Assembly: GCA_963580455.1 (NCBI GenBank)
Contig: OY756960.1
Span: 372,001-436,000, forward strand
Source: Euonymus europaeus
Lineage: Eukaryota; Streptophyta; Magnoliopsida; Celastrales; Celastraceae
Direction of reading: 5' to 3'
DNA length: 64,000 nucleotides
In this document: positions 50,153-62,095 of the stretch, one piece after another
How the letters are laid out: each line of letters begins with the position of its first letter
Position numbering within the stretch: position 1 is the stretch's first letter
Program-made: the position numbers and the translations under genes
Notes under the pieces: model-generated
Seen by the model: the letters and a program-made list of their open reading frames with translations, nothing else
Told to the model about the DNA's origin: nothing
Database searches by the model: none

Positions 50153-53093
50153 CTAGCCACGAGTTTTGAAATCAAAATCCGAAACACCAGGATTGTAGAG
50201 CTCGAAAAGTAGTGTGAAATCAAGCTAAAAATCACCGAATTCAGAACTCGGAGTCAACGGATATTCATAAAATTGTTTACGTAAAGAAACCACATTTCGC
50301 GGCTAACTAGGTGAAACGAGACCAACTAGCCACGAGTTCTCAAATCAAAATCCGAAATTCCAGGATCGTAGAGCTCGAAAAGTAGTGTGAAATCCAGCTA
50401 AAAACCACGGAATTCAGAGCTCGGAGTCAACGGATATTCGTAAAACCGTTTACGTAAAGAAACCACATTTCGCGGCTAACTAGGTGAAACGAGACCAATT
50501 AGCCACGAGTTCTGAAATCAAAATCCGAAAACCCAGGATTGTAGAGCTCGAAAAGTAGTGTGAAATCAAGCTAAAAATCACCGAATTCAGAACTCGGAGT
50601 CAACGGATATTCATAAAACCGTTTACGTAAAGAAACCACATTTCGCGGCTAAGTAGGTGAAACGAGACCTACTAGCCACGAGTTCTTAAATCAAAATCCA
50701 AAACACCAGGATTGTAGAGCTCGAAAAGTATTGTGAAATCAAGCTAAAAATCACCGAATTCAGAACTCGGAGTCAACGGATATTCATAAAACTGTTTACG
50801 TAAAGAAACCACATTTCGCGGCTAACTAGGTGAAACGAGACCTACTACCCACGAATTCTGAAATCAAAATCCGAAACTCAAGGATCATAGAGCTCGAAAA
50901 GTAGTGTGAAATCAAGCTAAAAATCACCAAAATCAGAACTCGGAGTCAACGGATATTCATAAAACCGTTTACGTAAAGAAACCACATTTCGCGGCTAACT
51001 AGGTGAAACGAGACCAACTAGCCACGAGTTCTGAAATCAAAATCCGAAACGCGAGGATCGTAGAGCTCGAAAAGTAGTGTGAAATCAAGCGAAAAATCAC
51101 CGAATTCAGAACTCGGAGTCAACGGATATTCATAAAACCGTTTACGTAAAGAAACCACATTTCGCGCCTAACTAGGTGAAACGAGACCTACTAGCCACGA
51201 GTTCCGAAATCAAAATCCGAAACACCGGGATTGTAGAGGTCGAAAAGTAGTGTGAAATCAAGCTAAAAATCACCGAATTCAGAACTCGGAGTCAACGGAT
51301 ATTCATAAAACCGTTTACGTAAAGAAACCACATTTCGCGGCTAACTAGGTGAAACGAGACCAACTAGCCATGAGTTCTGAAATCAAAATCCGAAACGTCA
51401 GGATTGTAGAGCTCGAAAAGTAGTGTGAAATCAAGCTAAAAATCACCGAATTCAGAACTCGGAGTCAACGGATATTCATAAAACCGTTTACGTAAAGAAA
51501 CCACATTTCGCGGCTAATTAGGTGAAACGAGACCTACTAGCCACGAGTTCTGAAATAAAAATCCGAAACGCCAGGATCGTAGAGCTCAAAAAGTAGTGTG
51601 AAATCAAGCTAAAAATCACCGAATTCAGAACTCGGAGTCAATGGATATTCATAAAACCGTTTACGTAAAGAAACCACATTTCGCGGCTAACAAGGTGAAA
51701 CGAGACCAACTAGCCACGAGTTCTCAAATCAAAATCCGAAATTCCAGGATCGTAGAGCTCGAAAAGTAGTGTGAAATCCAGCTAAAAACCACGGAATTCA
51801 GAGCTCGGAGTCAAAGGATATTCGTAAAACCGTTTACGTAAAGAAACCACATTTCGCGGCTAACTAGGTGAAACGAGACCAACTAGCCACGAGTTCTGAA
51901 ATCAAAATCCGAAAACACAGGATTGTAGAGCTCGAAAAGTAGTGTGAAATCAAGTTAAAAATCACCGAATTCAGAACTCGGAGTCAACGGATATTCATAA
52001 AACCGTTTACGTAAAGAAACCACATTTCGCGGCTAAGTAGGTGAAACGAGACCTACTAGCCACGAGTTCTAAAATCAAAATCCGAAATGACAGCATCGTA
52101 GAGCTCGAAAAGTAGTGTGAAATCAAGCTAAAAATCACCGAATTCAGAACTCGGAGTCAACGGATATTCATAAAACCGTTTACGTAAAGAAACCACATTT
52201 CGCGGCTAACAAGGTGAAACGAGACCAACTAGCCACGAGTTCTAAAATCAAAATCCGAAATGACAGCATCGTAGAGCTCGAAAAGTAGTGTGAAATCAAG
52301 CTAAAAATCACCGAATTCAGAACTCGGAGTCAACGGATATTCATAAAACCGTTTACGTAAAGAAACCACATTTCGCGGCTAACTAGGTGAAACGAGACCA
52401 ACTAGCCACGAGTTCTGAAATCAAAATCCGAAACACCAGGATCGTAGAGCTCGAAAAGTAGAGTGAAATCAAGCGAAAAATCACCGAATTCAGAACTCGG
52501 AGTCAACGGATATTCATAAAACTGTTTACGTAAAGAAACCACATTTCGCGGCTAGCTAGGTGAAATGAGACCTACTAGCCACGAGTTTTGAAATCAAAAT
52601 CTGAAACACCAGGATTGTAGAGCTCGAAAAGTAGTGTGAAATCAAGCTAAAAATCACCGAATTCAGAACTCGGAGTCAACGGATATTCATAAAATTGTTT
52701 ACGTAAAGAAACCACATTTCGCGGCTAACTAGGTGAAACGAGACCAACTAGCCACGAGTTCTCAAATCAAAATCCGAAATTCCAGGATCGTAGAGCTCGA
52801 AAAGTAGTGTGAAATCCAGCTAAAAACCACGGAATTCAGAGCTCAGAGTCAACGGATATTCGTAAAACCGTTTACGTAAAGAAACCACATTTCGCGGCTA
52901 ACTAGGTGAAACGAGACCAACTAGCCACGAGTTCTCAAATCAAAATCCGAAAACCCAGGATTGTAGAGCTCGAAAAGTAGTGTGAAATCAAGCTAAAAAT
53001 CACCGAATTCAGAACTCGGAGTCAACGGATATTCATAAAACCGTTTACGTAAAGAAACCACATTTCGCGGCTAAGTAGGTGAAACGAGACCTA
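50153..53093. repeat. 20-mer HOR, copy 3, truncated (17 monomers)
   Basis: Follows copies 1 and 2 through the accacggaat markers at 50404, 51788 and 52826, 3460 bp after those of copy 2 once the extra monomer is passed. At 53094 the expected gaaatgacagcatcg monomer is replaced by a gttcttaaatc monomer. The order has therefore jumped to another part of the HOR. Confidence 0.88.
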
Positions 53094-55515
53094 CTAGCCA
53101 CGAGTTCTTAAATCAAAATCCAAAACACCAGGATTGTAGAGCTCGAAAAGTATTGTGAAATCAAGCTAAAAATCACCGAATTCAGAACTCGGAATCAACG
53201 GATATTCATAAAACTGTTTACGTAAAGAAACCACATTTCGCGGCTAACTAGGTGAAACGAGACCTACTAGCCACGAATTCTGAAATCAAAATCCGAAACT
53301 CAAGGATCATAGAGCTCGAAAAGTAGTGTGGAATCAAGCTAAAAATCACCAAAATCAGAACTCGGAGTCAACGGATATTCATAAAACCGTTTACGTAAAG
53401 AAACCACATTTCGCGGCTAACTAGGTGAAACGAGACCAACTAGCCACGAGTTCTGAAATCAAAATCCGAGATGCGAGGATCGTAGAGCTCGAAAAGTAGT
53501 GTGAAATCAAGCGAAAAATCACCGAATTCAGAACTCGGAGTCAACGGATATTCATAAAACCGTTTACGTAAAGAAACCACATTTCGCGGCTAATTAGGTG
53601 AAACGAGACCTACTAGCCACGAGTTCTGAAATAAAAATCCGAAACGCCAGGATCGTAGAGCTCAAAAAGTAGTGTGAAATCAAGCTAAAAATCACCGAAT
53701 TCAGAACTCGGAGTCAATGGATATTCATAAAACCGTTTACGTAAAGAAATCACATTTCGCGGCTAACAAGGTGAAACGAGACCAACTAGCCACGATTTCT
53801 AAAATCAAAATCCGAAATGACAGCATCGTAGAGCTCGAAAAGTAGTGTGAAATCAAGCTAAAAATCACCGAATTCAGAACTCGGAGTCAACGGATATTCA
53901 TAAAACCGTTTACGTAAAGAAACCACATTTCGCGGCTAACTAGGTGAAACGAGACCAACTAGCCACGAGTTCTGAAATCAAAATCCGAAACACCAGGATC
54001 GTAGAGCTCGAAAAGTAGAGTGAAATCAAGCGAAAAATCACCGAATTCAGAACTCGGAGTCAACGGATATTCATAAAACTGTTTACGTAAAGAAACCACA
54101 TTTCGCGGCTAGCTAGGTGAAATGAGACCTACTAGCCACGAGTTTTGAAATCAAAATCTGAAACACCAGGATTGTAGAGCTCGAAAAGTAGTGTGAAATC
54201 AAGCTAAAAATCACCGAATTCAGAACTCGGAGTCAACGGATATTCATAAAATTGTTTACGTAAAGAAACCACATTTCGCGGCTAACTAGGTGAAACGAGA
54301 CCAACTAGCCACGAGTTCTCAAATCAAAATCCGAAATTCCAGGATCGTAGAGCTCGAAAAGTAGTGTGAAATCCAGCTAAAAACCACGGAATTCAGAGCT
54401 CAGAGTCAACGGATATTCGTAAAACCGTTTACGTAAAGAAACCACATTTCGCGGCTAACTAGGTGAAACGAGACCAACTAGCCACGAGTTCTCAAATCAA
54501 AATCCGAAAACCCAGGATTGTAGAGCTCGAAAAGTAGTGTGAAATCAAGCTAAAAATCACCGAATTCAGAACTCGGAGTCAACGGATATTCATAAAACCG
54601 TTTACGTAAAGAAACCACATTTCGCGGCTAAGTAGGTGAAACGAGACCTACTAGCCACGAGTTCTTAAATCAAAATCCAAAACACCAGGATTGTAGAGCT
54701 CGAAAAGTATTGTGAAATCAAGCTAAAAATCACCGAATTCAGAACTCGGAATCAACGGATATTCATAAAACTGTTTACGTAAAGAAACCACATTTCGCGG
54801 CTAACTAGGTGAAACGAGACCTACTAGCCACGAGTTCTGAAATCAAAATCCGAAACACCGGGATTGTAGAGCTCGAAAAGTAGTGTGAAATCAAGCTAAA
54901 AATCACCGAATTCAGAACTCGGAGTCAACGGATATTCATAAAACCGTTTACGTAAAGAAACCACATTTCGCGGCTAACTAGGTGAAACGAGACCAACTAG
55001 CCATGAGTTCTGAAATCAAAATCCGAAACTTCAGGATTGTAGAGCTCGAAAAGTAGTGTGAAATCAAGCTAAAAATCACCGAATTCAGAACTCGGAGTCA
55101 ACGGATATTCATAAAACCGTTTACGTAAAGAAACCACATTTCGCGGCTAATTAGGTGAAACGAGACCTACTAGCCACGAGTTCTGAAATAAAAATCCGAA
55201 ACGCCAGGATCGTAGAGCTCAAAAAGTAGTGTGAAATCAAGCTAAAAATCACCGAATTCAGAACTCGGAGTCAACGGATATTCATAAAACCGTTTACGTA
55301 AAAAAACCACATTTCGCGGCTAACAAGGTGAAACGAGACCAACTAGCCACGAGTTCTAAAATCAAAATCCGAAATGACAGCATCGTAGAGCTCGAAAAGT
55401 AGTGTGAAATCAAGCTAAAAATCACCGAATTCAGAACTCGGAGTCAACGGATATTCATAAAACCGTTTACGTAAAGAAACCACATTTCGCGGCTAACTAG
55501 GTGAAACGAGACCTA
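53094..55515. repeat. Rearranged end of the 20-mer domain with 9-mer spaced duplication
   Basis: The run from the caccagg/gtagagtg monomer through the cassette (second cassette type, gctagctagg entry) to a gttcttaaatc monomer with cggaatcaacgg is present at about 52402-53266 and again at about 53959-54823. The two runs are 1557 bp or 9 monomers apart. Between them lie ctcaagg, a gagatgcgagg type, ataaaaatcc and one gaaatgacagcatcg monomer. From 54824 the order is caccggg, catgag with cttcagg, ataaaaatcc and gaaatgacagcatcg. Confidence 0.83.
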
Positions 55516-57415
55516 CTAGACACGAGTTCTAAAATTAAAATCCGAAACACCAGGATTGTAGAGCTCGAAAAGTAGTGTGAAATCAAGCTAAAAATCACCG
55601 AATTCAGAACTCGGAGTCAACGGATATTCGTAAAACCGTTTACGTAAAGAAACCATATTTCGCGGCTAACTAGGTGAAACGAGACCAACTAGCCACAAGT
55701 TCTGGAATCAAAATCCGAAACTCCAGGATCGTAGAGCTCGAAAAGTTGTGTGAAATTAAGCTAAAAATCACCGAATTCAGAACTCGGAGTCAACGGATAT
55801 TCATAAAACCGTTTACGTAAAGAAACCACATTTCGCGGCTAACTAGGTGAAACGAGACCAACTAGCCACGAGTTCTGAAATCAAAATCCGAAACACCAGG
55901 ATCGTAGAGCTCGAAAAGTAGAGTGAAATCAAGCGAAAAATCACCGAATTCAGAACTCGGAGTCAACGGATATTCATAAAACTGTTTACGTAAAGAAACC
56001 ACATTTCGCGGCTAACTAGGTGAAATGAGACCTACTAGCCACGAGTTTTGAAATCAAAATCCGAAACACCAGGATTGTAGAGCTCGAAAAGTAGTGTGAA
56101 ATCAAGCTAAAAATCACCGAATTCAGAACTCGGAGTCAACGGATATTCATAAAATTGTTTACGTAAAGAAACCACATTTCGCGGCTAACTAGGTGAAACG
56201 AGACCAACTAGCCACGAGTTCTCAAATCAAAATCCGAAAATCCAGGATCGTAGAGCTCGAAAAGTAGTGTGAAATCCAGCTAAAAACCACCGAATTCAGA
56301 GCTCGGAGTCAACGGATATTCGTAAAACCGTTTACGTAAAGAAACCACATTTCGCGGCTAACTAGGTGAAACGAGACCAACTACCCACGAGTTCTGAAAT
56401 CAAAATCCGAAAAGCCAGGATTGTAGAGCTCGAAAAGTAGTGTGAAATCAAGCTAAAAATCACCGAATTCAGAACTCGGAGTCAACGGATATTCATAAAA
56501 CCGTTTACGTAAAGAAACCACATTTCGCGGCTAACTAGGTGAAACGAGACCTACTAGCCACGAGTTCTTAAATCAAAATCCAAAACACCAGGATTGTAGA
56601 GCTCGAAAAGTATTGTGAAATCAAGCTAAAAATCACCGAATTCAGAACTCGGAGTCAACGGATATTCATAAAACTGTTTTCGTAAAGAAACCACATTTCG
56701 CGGCTAACTAGGTGAAACGAGACCTACTAGCCACGAGTTCTGAAATCAAAATCCGAAACTCAAGGATCATAGAGCTCGAAAATTAGTGTGAAATCAAGCT
56801 AAAAATCACCAAAATCAGAACTCGGAGTCAACGGATATTCATAAAACCGTTTACGTAAAGAAACCACATTTCGCGGCTACCTAGGTGGAACGAGACCAAC
56901 TAGCCACGAGTTCTGAAATCAAAATCCGAAACGCGAGGATCGTAGAGCTCGAAAAGTAGTGTGAAATCAAGCGAAAAATCACCGAATTCAGAACTCGGAG
57001 TCAACGGATATTCATAAAACCGTTTACGTAAAGAAACCACATTTCGCGGCTAACTAGGTGAAATGAGACCTACTAGCCACGAGTTCTGAAATCAAAATCT
57101 GAAATACCGGGATTGTAGAGCTCGAAAAGTAGTGTGAAATCAAGCTAAAAATCACCGAATTCAGAACTCGGAGTCAACGGATATTCATAAAACCGTTTAC
57201 GTAAAGAAACCACATTTCGCGGCTAACTAGGTGAAACGAGACCAACTAGCCAGGAGTTCTGAAATCAAAATCCGAAATGTCAGGATTGTAGAGCTCAAAA
57301 AGTAGTGTGAAATCAAGCTAAAAATCACCGAATTCAGAACTCGTAGTCAACGGATATTCATAAAACCGTTTACGTAAAGAAACCACATTTCGCAGCTAAC
57401 TAGGTGAAACGAGAC
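55516..57415. repeat. Block matching 42541-44440, 75 monomers downstream
   Basis: Subtype order tagacacgag, ctagccacaagttctgg, gtagagtg, gttttg, ctcaaatc, aaagccagg, gttcttaaatc, ctcaagg, cgcgagg, taccggg and tgtcagg matches that from 42541 one for one. The marker distances are exactly 12975 bp, or 75 x 173. It is more diverged from 42541-44440 than the 20-mer copies are from one another. Examples are accaccgaattc for accacggaattc and gccagg for cccagg. Confidence 0.82.
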
Positions 57416-58110
57416 CAACTAGCCACGAGTTCTGAAATCAAAATCCGAAACACCAGGATCGTAGAGCTCGAAAAGTAGAGTGAAATCAAGCGAAAAATCA
57501 CCGAATTCAGAACTCGGAGTCAACGGATATTCATAAAACTGTTTACGTAAAGAAACCACATTTCGCGGCTAAGTAGGTGAAATGAGACCTACTAGCCACG
57601 AGTTTTGAAATCAAAATCCGAAACACCAAGATTGTAGAGCTCGAAAAGTAGTGTGAAATCAAGCTAAAAATCACCGAATTCAGAACTCGGAGTCAACGGA
57701 TATTCATAAAATTGTTTACGTAAAGAAACCACATTTCGCGGCTAACTAGGTGAAACGTGACCAACTAGCCACGAGTTCTCAAATCAAAATCCGAAAATCC
57801 AGGATTGTAGAGCTCGAAAAGTAGTGTGAAATCAAGCTAAAAATCACCGAATTCAGAACTCGGAGTCAACGGATATTCATAAAACCGTTTACGTAAAGAA
57901 ACCACATTTCGCGGCTAACTAGGTGAAATGAGACCTACTAGCCACGAGTTCTGAAATCAAAATCCGAAACACTAGGATCGTAGAGCTCGAAAAGTAGTGT
58001 GAAATCAAGCTAAAAATCACCGAATTCAGAACTCGGAGTCAACGGATATTCATAAAACCGTTTACGTAAAGAAACCACATTTCGCGGCTAACTAGGTGAA
58101 ACGAGACCAA
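57416..58110. repeat. Transition monomers between the 20-mer and 5-mer domains
   Basis: Four monomers: caccaggatcg with gtagagtg, a cassette-like pair at 57592 and 57765 (gttttg with aaaattgttt, then ctcaaatc with aaatccaggattg), and a cactaggatcg monomer entered by gaaatgag. The cassette's second monomer lacks the ccagc and accacggaat features, which suggests a crossover inside the unit. No other content is seen. Confidence 0.72.
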
Positions 58111-59669
58111 CTAGCCACGAGTTCTGAAATCAAAATCCGAAAACACAGGATTGTAGAGCTCCAAAAAGTAGTGTGAAATCAAGCTAAAAATCACCTAATT
58201 CAGAACTCGGAGTCAACGGATATTCATAAAACCGTTTACGTAAAGAAACCACATTTCGCGGCTAACTAGGTGAAATGAGACCTACTAGCCACGAGTTCTG
58301 AAATCAAAATCCGAAACGCTAGGATCGTAGAGCTCGAAAAGTAGTGTGAAATCAAGCTAAAAATCACCGAATTTAGAACTCGGAGTCAACGGATATTCGT
58401 AAAACCGTTTACGTAAAGAAACCACATTTCGCGGCTAACTAGGTGAAACGAGACCAACTAGCCACGAGTTCTGAAATCAAAATCCGAAATACCAGGATTG
58501 TAGAGCTCGAAAAATAGTGTGAAATCAGGCTAAAAATCACTGAATTCAGAACTCGGAGTCAACGGATATTCATAAAACCGTTTGGGTAAAGAAACCACAT
58601 TTCGCGGCTAACTAGGTGAAACGAGACCAACTAGCCACGAGTTCTGAAATCAAAATCCGAAATGCCAGGATTGTAGAGCTCAAAAAGTAGTGTGAAATCA
58701 AGCTAAAAATCACCGAATTCAGAACTCGGAGTCAACGGATATTCATAAAACCGTTTACGTAAAGAAACCACATTTCGCGGCTAACTAGGTGAAACGAGAC
58801 CAACTAGCCACGAGTTCTGAAATCAAAATCCGAAATGCCAGGATTGTAGAGCTCAAAAAGTAGTGTGAAATCAAGCTAAAAATCACTGAATTCAGAACTC
58901 GGAGTCATCGGATATTCATAAAACCGTTTACGTAAAGAAACCACATTTCGCGGCTAACTAGGTGAAACGAGACCAACTAGCCACGAGTTCTGAAATCAAA
59001 ATCCGAAAACACAGGATTGTAGAGCTCCAAAAAGTAGTGTGAAATCAAGCTAAAAATCACCTAATTCAGAACTCGGAGTCAACGGATATTCATAAAACCG
59101 TTTACGTAAAGAAACCACATTTCGCGGCTAACTAGGTGAAATGAGACCTACTAGCCACGAGTTCTGAAATCAAAATCCGAAACGCTAGGATCGTAGAGCT
59201 CGAAAAGTAGTGTGAAATCAAGCTAAAAATCACCGAATTTAGAACTCGGAGTCAACGGATATTCGTAAAACCGTTTACGTAAAGAAACCACATTTCGCGG
59301 CTAACTAGGTGAAACGAGACCAACTAGCCACGAGTTCTGAAATCAAAATCCGAAATACCAGGATTGTAGAGCTCGAAAAATAGTGTGAAATCAAGCTAAA
59401 AATCACTGAATTCAGAACTCGGAGTCAACGGATATTCATAAAACCGTTTGGGTAAAGAAACCACATTTCGCGGCTAACTAGGTGAAACGAGACCAACTAG
59501 CCACGAGTTCTGAAATCAAAATCCGAAATGCCAGGATTGTAGAGCTCAAAAAGTAGTGTGAAATCAAGCTAAAAATCACCGAATTCAGAACTCGGAGTCA
59601 ACGGATATTCATAAAACCGTTTACGTAAAGAAACCACATTTCGCGGCTAACTAGGTGAAACGAGACCAA
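58111..59669. repeat. 5-mer HOR (866 bp), second copy four monomers
   Basis: Copy 1 runs 58111-58976: aacacagg with inserted ctcc, cgctaggatcg with gaatttag, ataccagg with gaaaaatag and gtttgggtaaag, then two atgccaggattg monomers. Copy 2 runs 58977-59669 and repeats the first four. The unit is 866 rather than 865 bp because of one inserted C in gagctccaaaa. The gtttgggtaaag marker is 866 bp apart, and each rare variant is shared in order. Confidence 0.88.
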
Positions 59670-60362
59670 CTAGCCACGAGTTCTGAAATCAAAATCCGAA
59701 AACACAGGATTGTAGAGCTCAAAAAGTAGTGTTAAATCAAGCTAAAAATCACCGAATTCAGAACTCGGAGTCAACGGATATTCATAAAACCGTTTACGTA
59801 AAGAAACCACATTTCGCGGCTAACTAGGTGAAACGAGACCAACTAGCCACGAGTTCTGAAATCAAAATCCGAAAACACAGGATTGTAGAGCTCCAAATAG
59901 TAGTGTGAAATCAACCTAAAAATCACCGAATTCAGAACTCGGAGTCAACGGATATTCATAAAACCGTTTACGTAAAGAAACCACATTTCGCGGCTAACTA
60001 GGTGAAACGAGACCAACTAGCCACGAGTTCTGAAATCAAAATCCGAAAACACAGGATTGTAGAGCTCAAAAAGTAGTGTTAAATCAAGCTAAAAATCACC
60101 GAATTCAGAACTCGGAGTCAATGGATATTCATAAAACTGTTTACGTAAAGAAACCATATTTCGCGGCTAACTAGGTGAAACGAGACCAACTAGCCACGAG
60201 TTCTGAAATCAAAATCCAAAAACACAGGATTGTAGAGCTCGAAAAGTAGTGTGAAATCAAGCTAAAAATCACCGAATTCAGAACTCGGAGTCAACGGATA
60301 TTCGTAAAACCGTTTAGGTAAAGAAATCACATTTCGCGGCTAACTAGGTGAAACGAGACCAA
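59670..60362. repeat. Aacacagg-type monomer run
   Basis: Four consecutive monomers carry the aacacaggattg barcode, with either ctcaaaaagtagtgttaaatc or ctccaaatag. The gtgttaaatc form recurs two monomers apart, so this is a local dimer or monomer amplification. One of them is the third of six copies in the window with the extra C after gagct. Confidence 0.75.
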
Positions 60363-62095
60363 CTAGCCACGAGTTCTGAAATCAAAATCCGAAATGCCAG
60401 GATTGTAGAGCTCCAAAAAGTAGTGTGAAATCAAGCTAAAAATCACCGAATTCAGAACTCGGAGTCAACGGATATTCATAAAACTGTTTACGTAAAGAAA
60501 CCACATTTCGCGGCTAACTAGGTGAAACGAGACCAACTAGCCACGAGTTCTGAAATCAAAATCCGAAATGCCAGGATCGTAGAGCTCGAAAAGTAGTGTG
60601 AAATCAAGCTAAAAATCACCGAATTCAAAAGTCGGAGTCAACGGATATTCATAAAACCGTTTACGTAAAGAAACCACATTTCGCGGCTAACTAGGGGAAA
60701 CGAGACCAACTAGCCACGAGTTCTGAAATCAAAATCCGAAAACACAGGATTGTAGAGCTCGAAAAGTAGTGTGAAATCAAGCTAAAAATCACCGAATTCA
60801 GAACTCGGAGTCAACGGATATTCATAAGACCGTTTACGTAAAGAAACTACATTTCGCGGCTAACTAGGAGAAACGAGACCAACTAGCCACGAGTTCTGAA
60901 ATCGAAATCCGAAACGCCAGGATCGTAGAGCTCGAAAAGTAGTGTGAAATCAAGCTAAAAATCACCGAATTCAGAACTCGGAGTCAAGTGATATTCATAA
61001 AACCGTTTACGTAAAGAAACCACATTTCGCGGCTAACTAGGTGAAACGAGACCAACTAGCCACGATTTCTGAAATCAAAATCCGAAATGCCAGGATTGTA
61101 GAGCTCGAAAAGTAGTGTGAAATCAAGCTAAAAATCACCGAATTCAGAACTCGGAGTCAACGGATATTCATAAAACCGTTTACGTAAAGAAACCACATTT
61201 CGCGGCTAACTAGGTGAAACGAGACCAACTAGCCACGAGTTCTGAAATCAAAATCCGAAATGCCAGGATTGTAGAGCTCCAAAAAGTAGTGTGAAATCAA
61301 GCTAAAAATCACCGAATTCAGAACTCGGAGTCAACGGATATTCATAAAACTGTTTACGTAAAGAAACCACATTTCGCGGCTAACTAGGTGAAACGAGACC
61401 AACTAGCCACGAGTTCTGAAATCAAAATCCGAAACGCCAGGATCGTAGAGCTCGAAAAGTAGTGTGAAATCAAGCTAAAAAACACCGAATTCAAAAGTCG
61501 GAGTCAACGGATATTCATAAAACCGTTTACGTAAAGAAACCACATTTCGCGGCTAACTAGGGGAAACGAGACCAACTAGCCACGAGTTCTGAAATCAAAA
61601 TCCGAAAACACAGGATTGTAGAGCTCGAAAAGTAGTGTGAAATCAAGCTAAAAATCACCGAATTCAGAACTCGGAGTCAACGGATATTCATAAGACCGTT
61701 TACGTAAAGAAACTACATTTCGCGGCTAACTAGGAGAAACGAGACCAACTAGCCACGAGTTCTGAAATCGAAATCCGAAACGCCAGGATCGTAGAGCTCG
61801 AAAAGTAGTGTGAAATCAAGCTAAAAATCACCGAATTCAGAACTCGGAGTCAAGTGATATTCATAAAACCGTTTACGTAAAGAAACCACATTTCGCGGCT
61901 AACTAGGTGAAACGACAGCAACTAGCCACGATTTCTGAAATCAAAATCCGAAATGCCAGGATCCTGGAGCTCGAAAAGTAGTGTGAAATAAAGCTAAAAA
62001 TCACTGAATTCATAACTCGGAGTCAACGGATATTCATAAAACCGTTTACGTAAATAAAACCACATTTCGCGGCTAACTAGGTGAAACGAGACCTA
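60363..62095. repeat. 5-mer HOR, two copies (866 and 867 bp)
   Basis: Copies are 60363-61228 and 61229-62095. The order is: atgccaggattg with inserted ctcc; gccaggatcg with ttcaaaagtcgg and ctaggggaaacg; aacacagg with cataagaccg and ctaggagaaacg; gaaatcgaaatcc with caagtgatatt; and a cacgatttctg monomer. The caaaagtcgg marker is at 60626 and 61492. The last monomer of copy 2 is altered (cgacagcaac entry, gatcctggag) and has one inserted A in gtaaataaaacc near 62055. Confidence 0.88.

Noticed and set aside
42541..57415. Assembly artefact as the sole explanation of the identical HOR copies
   Set aside because: Copies differ by private single-base changes and by a one-monomer duplication, so they are not simple duplicates of one contig. 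Copy number still needs read support.
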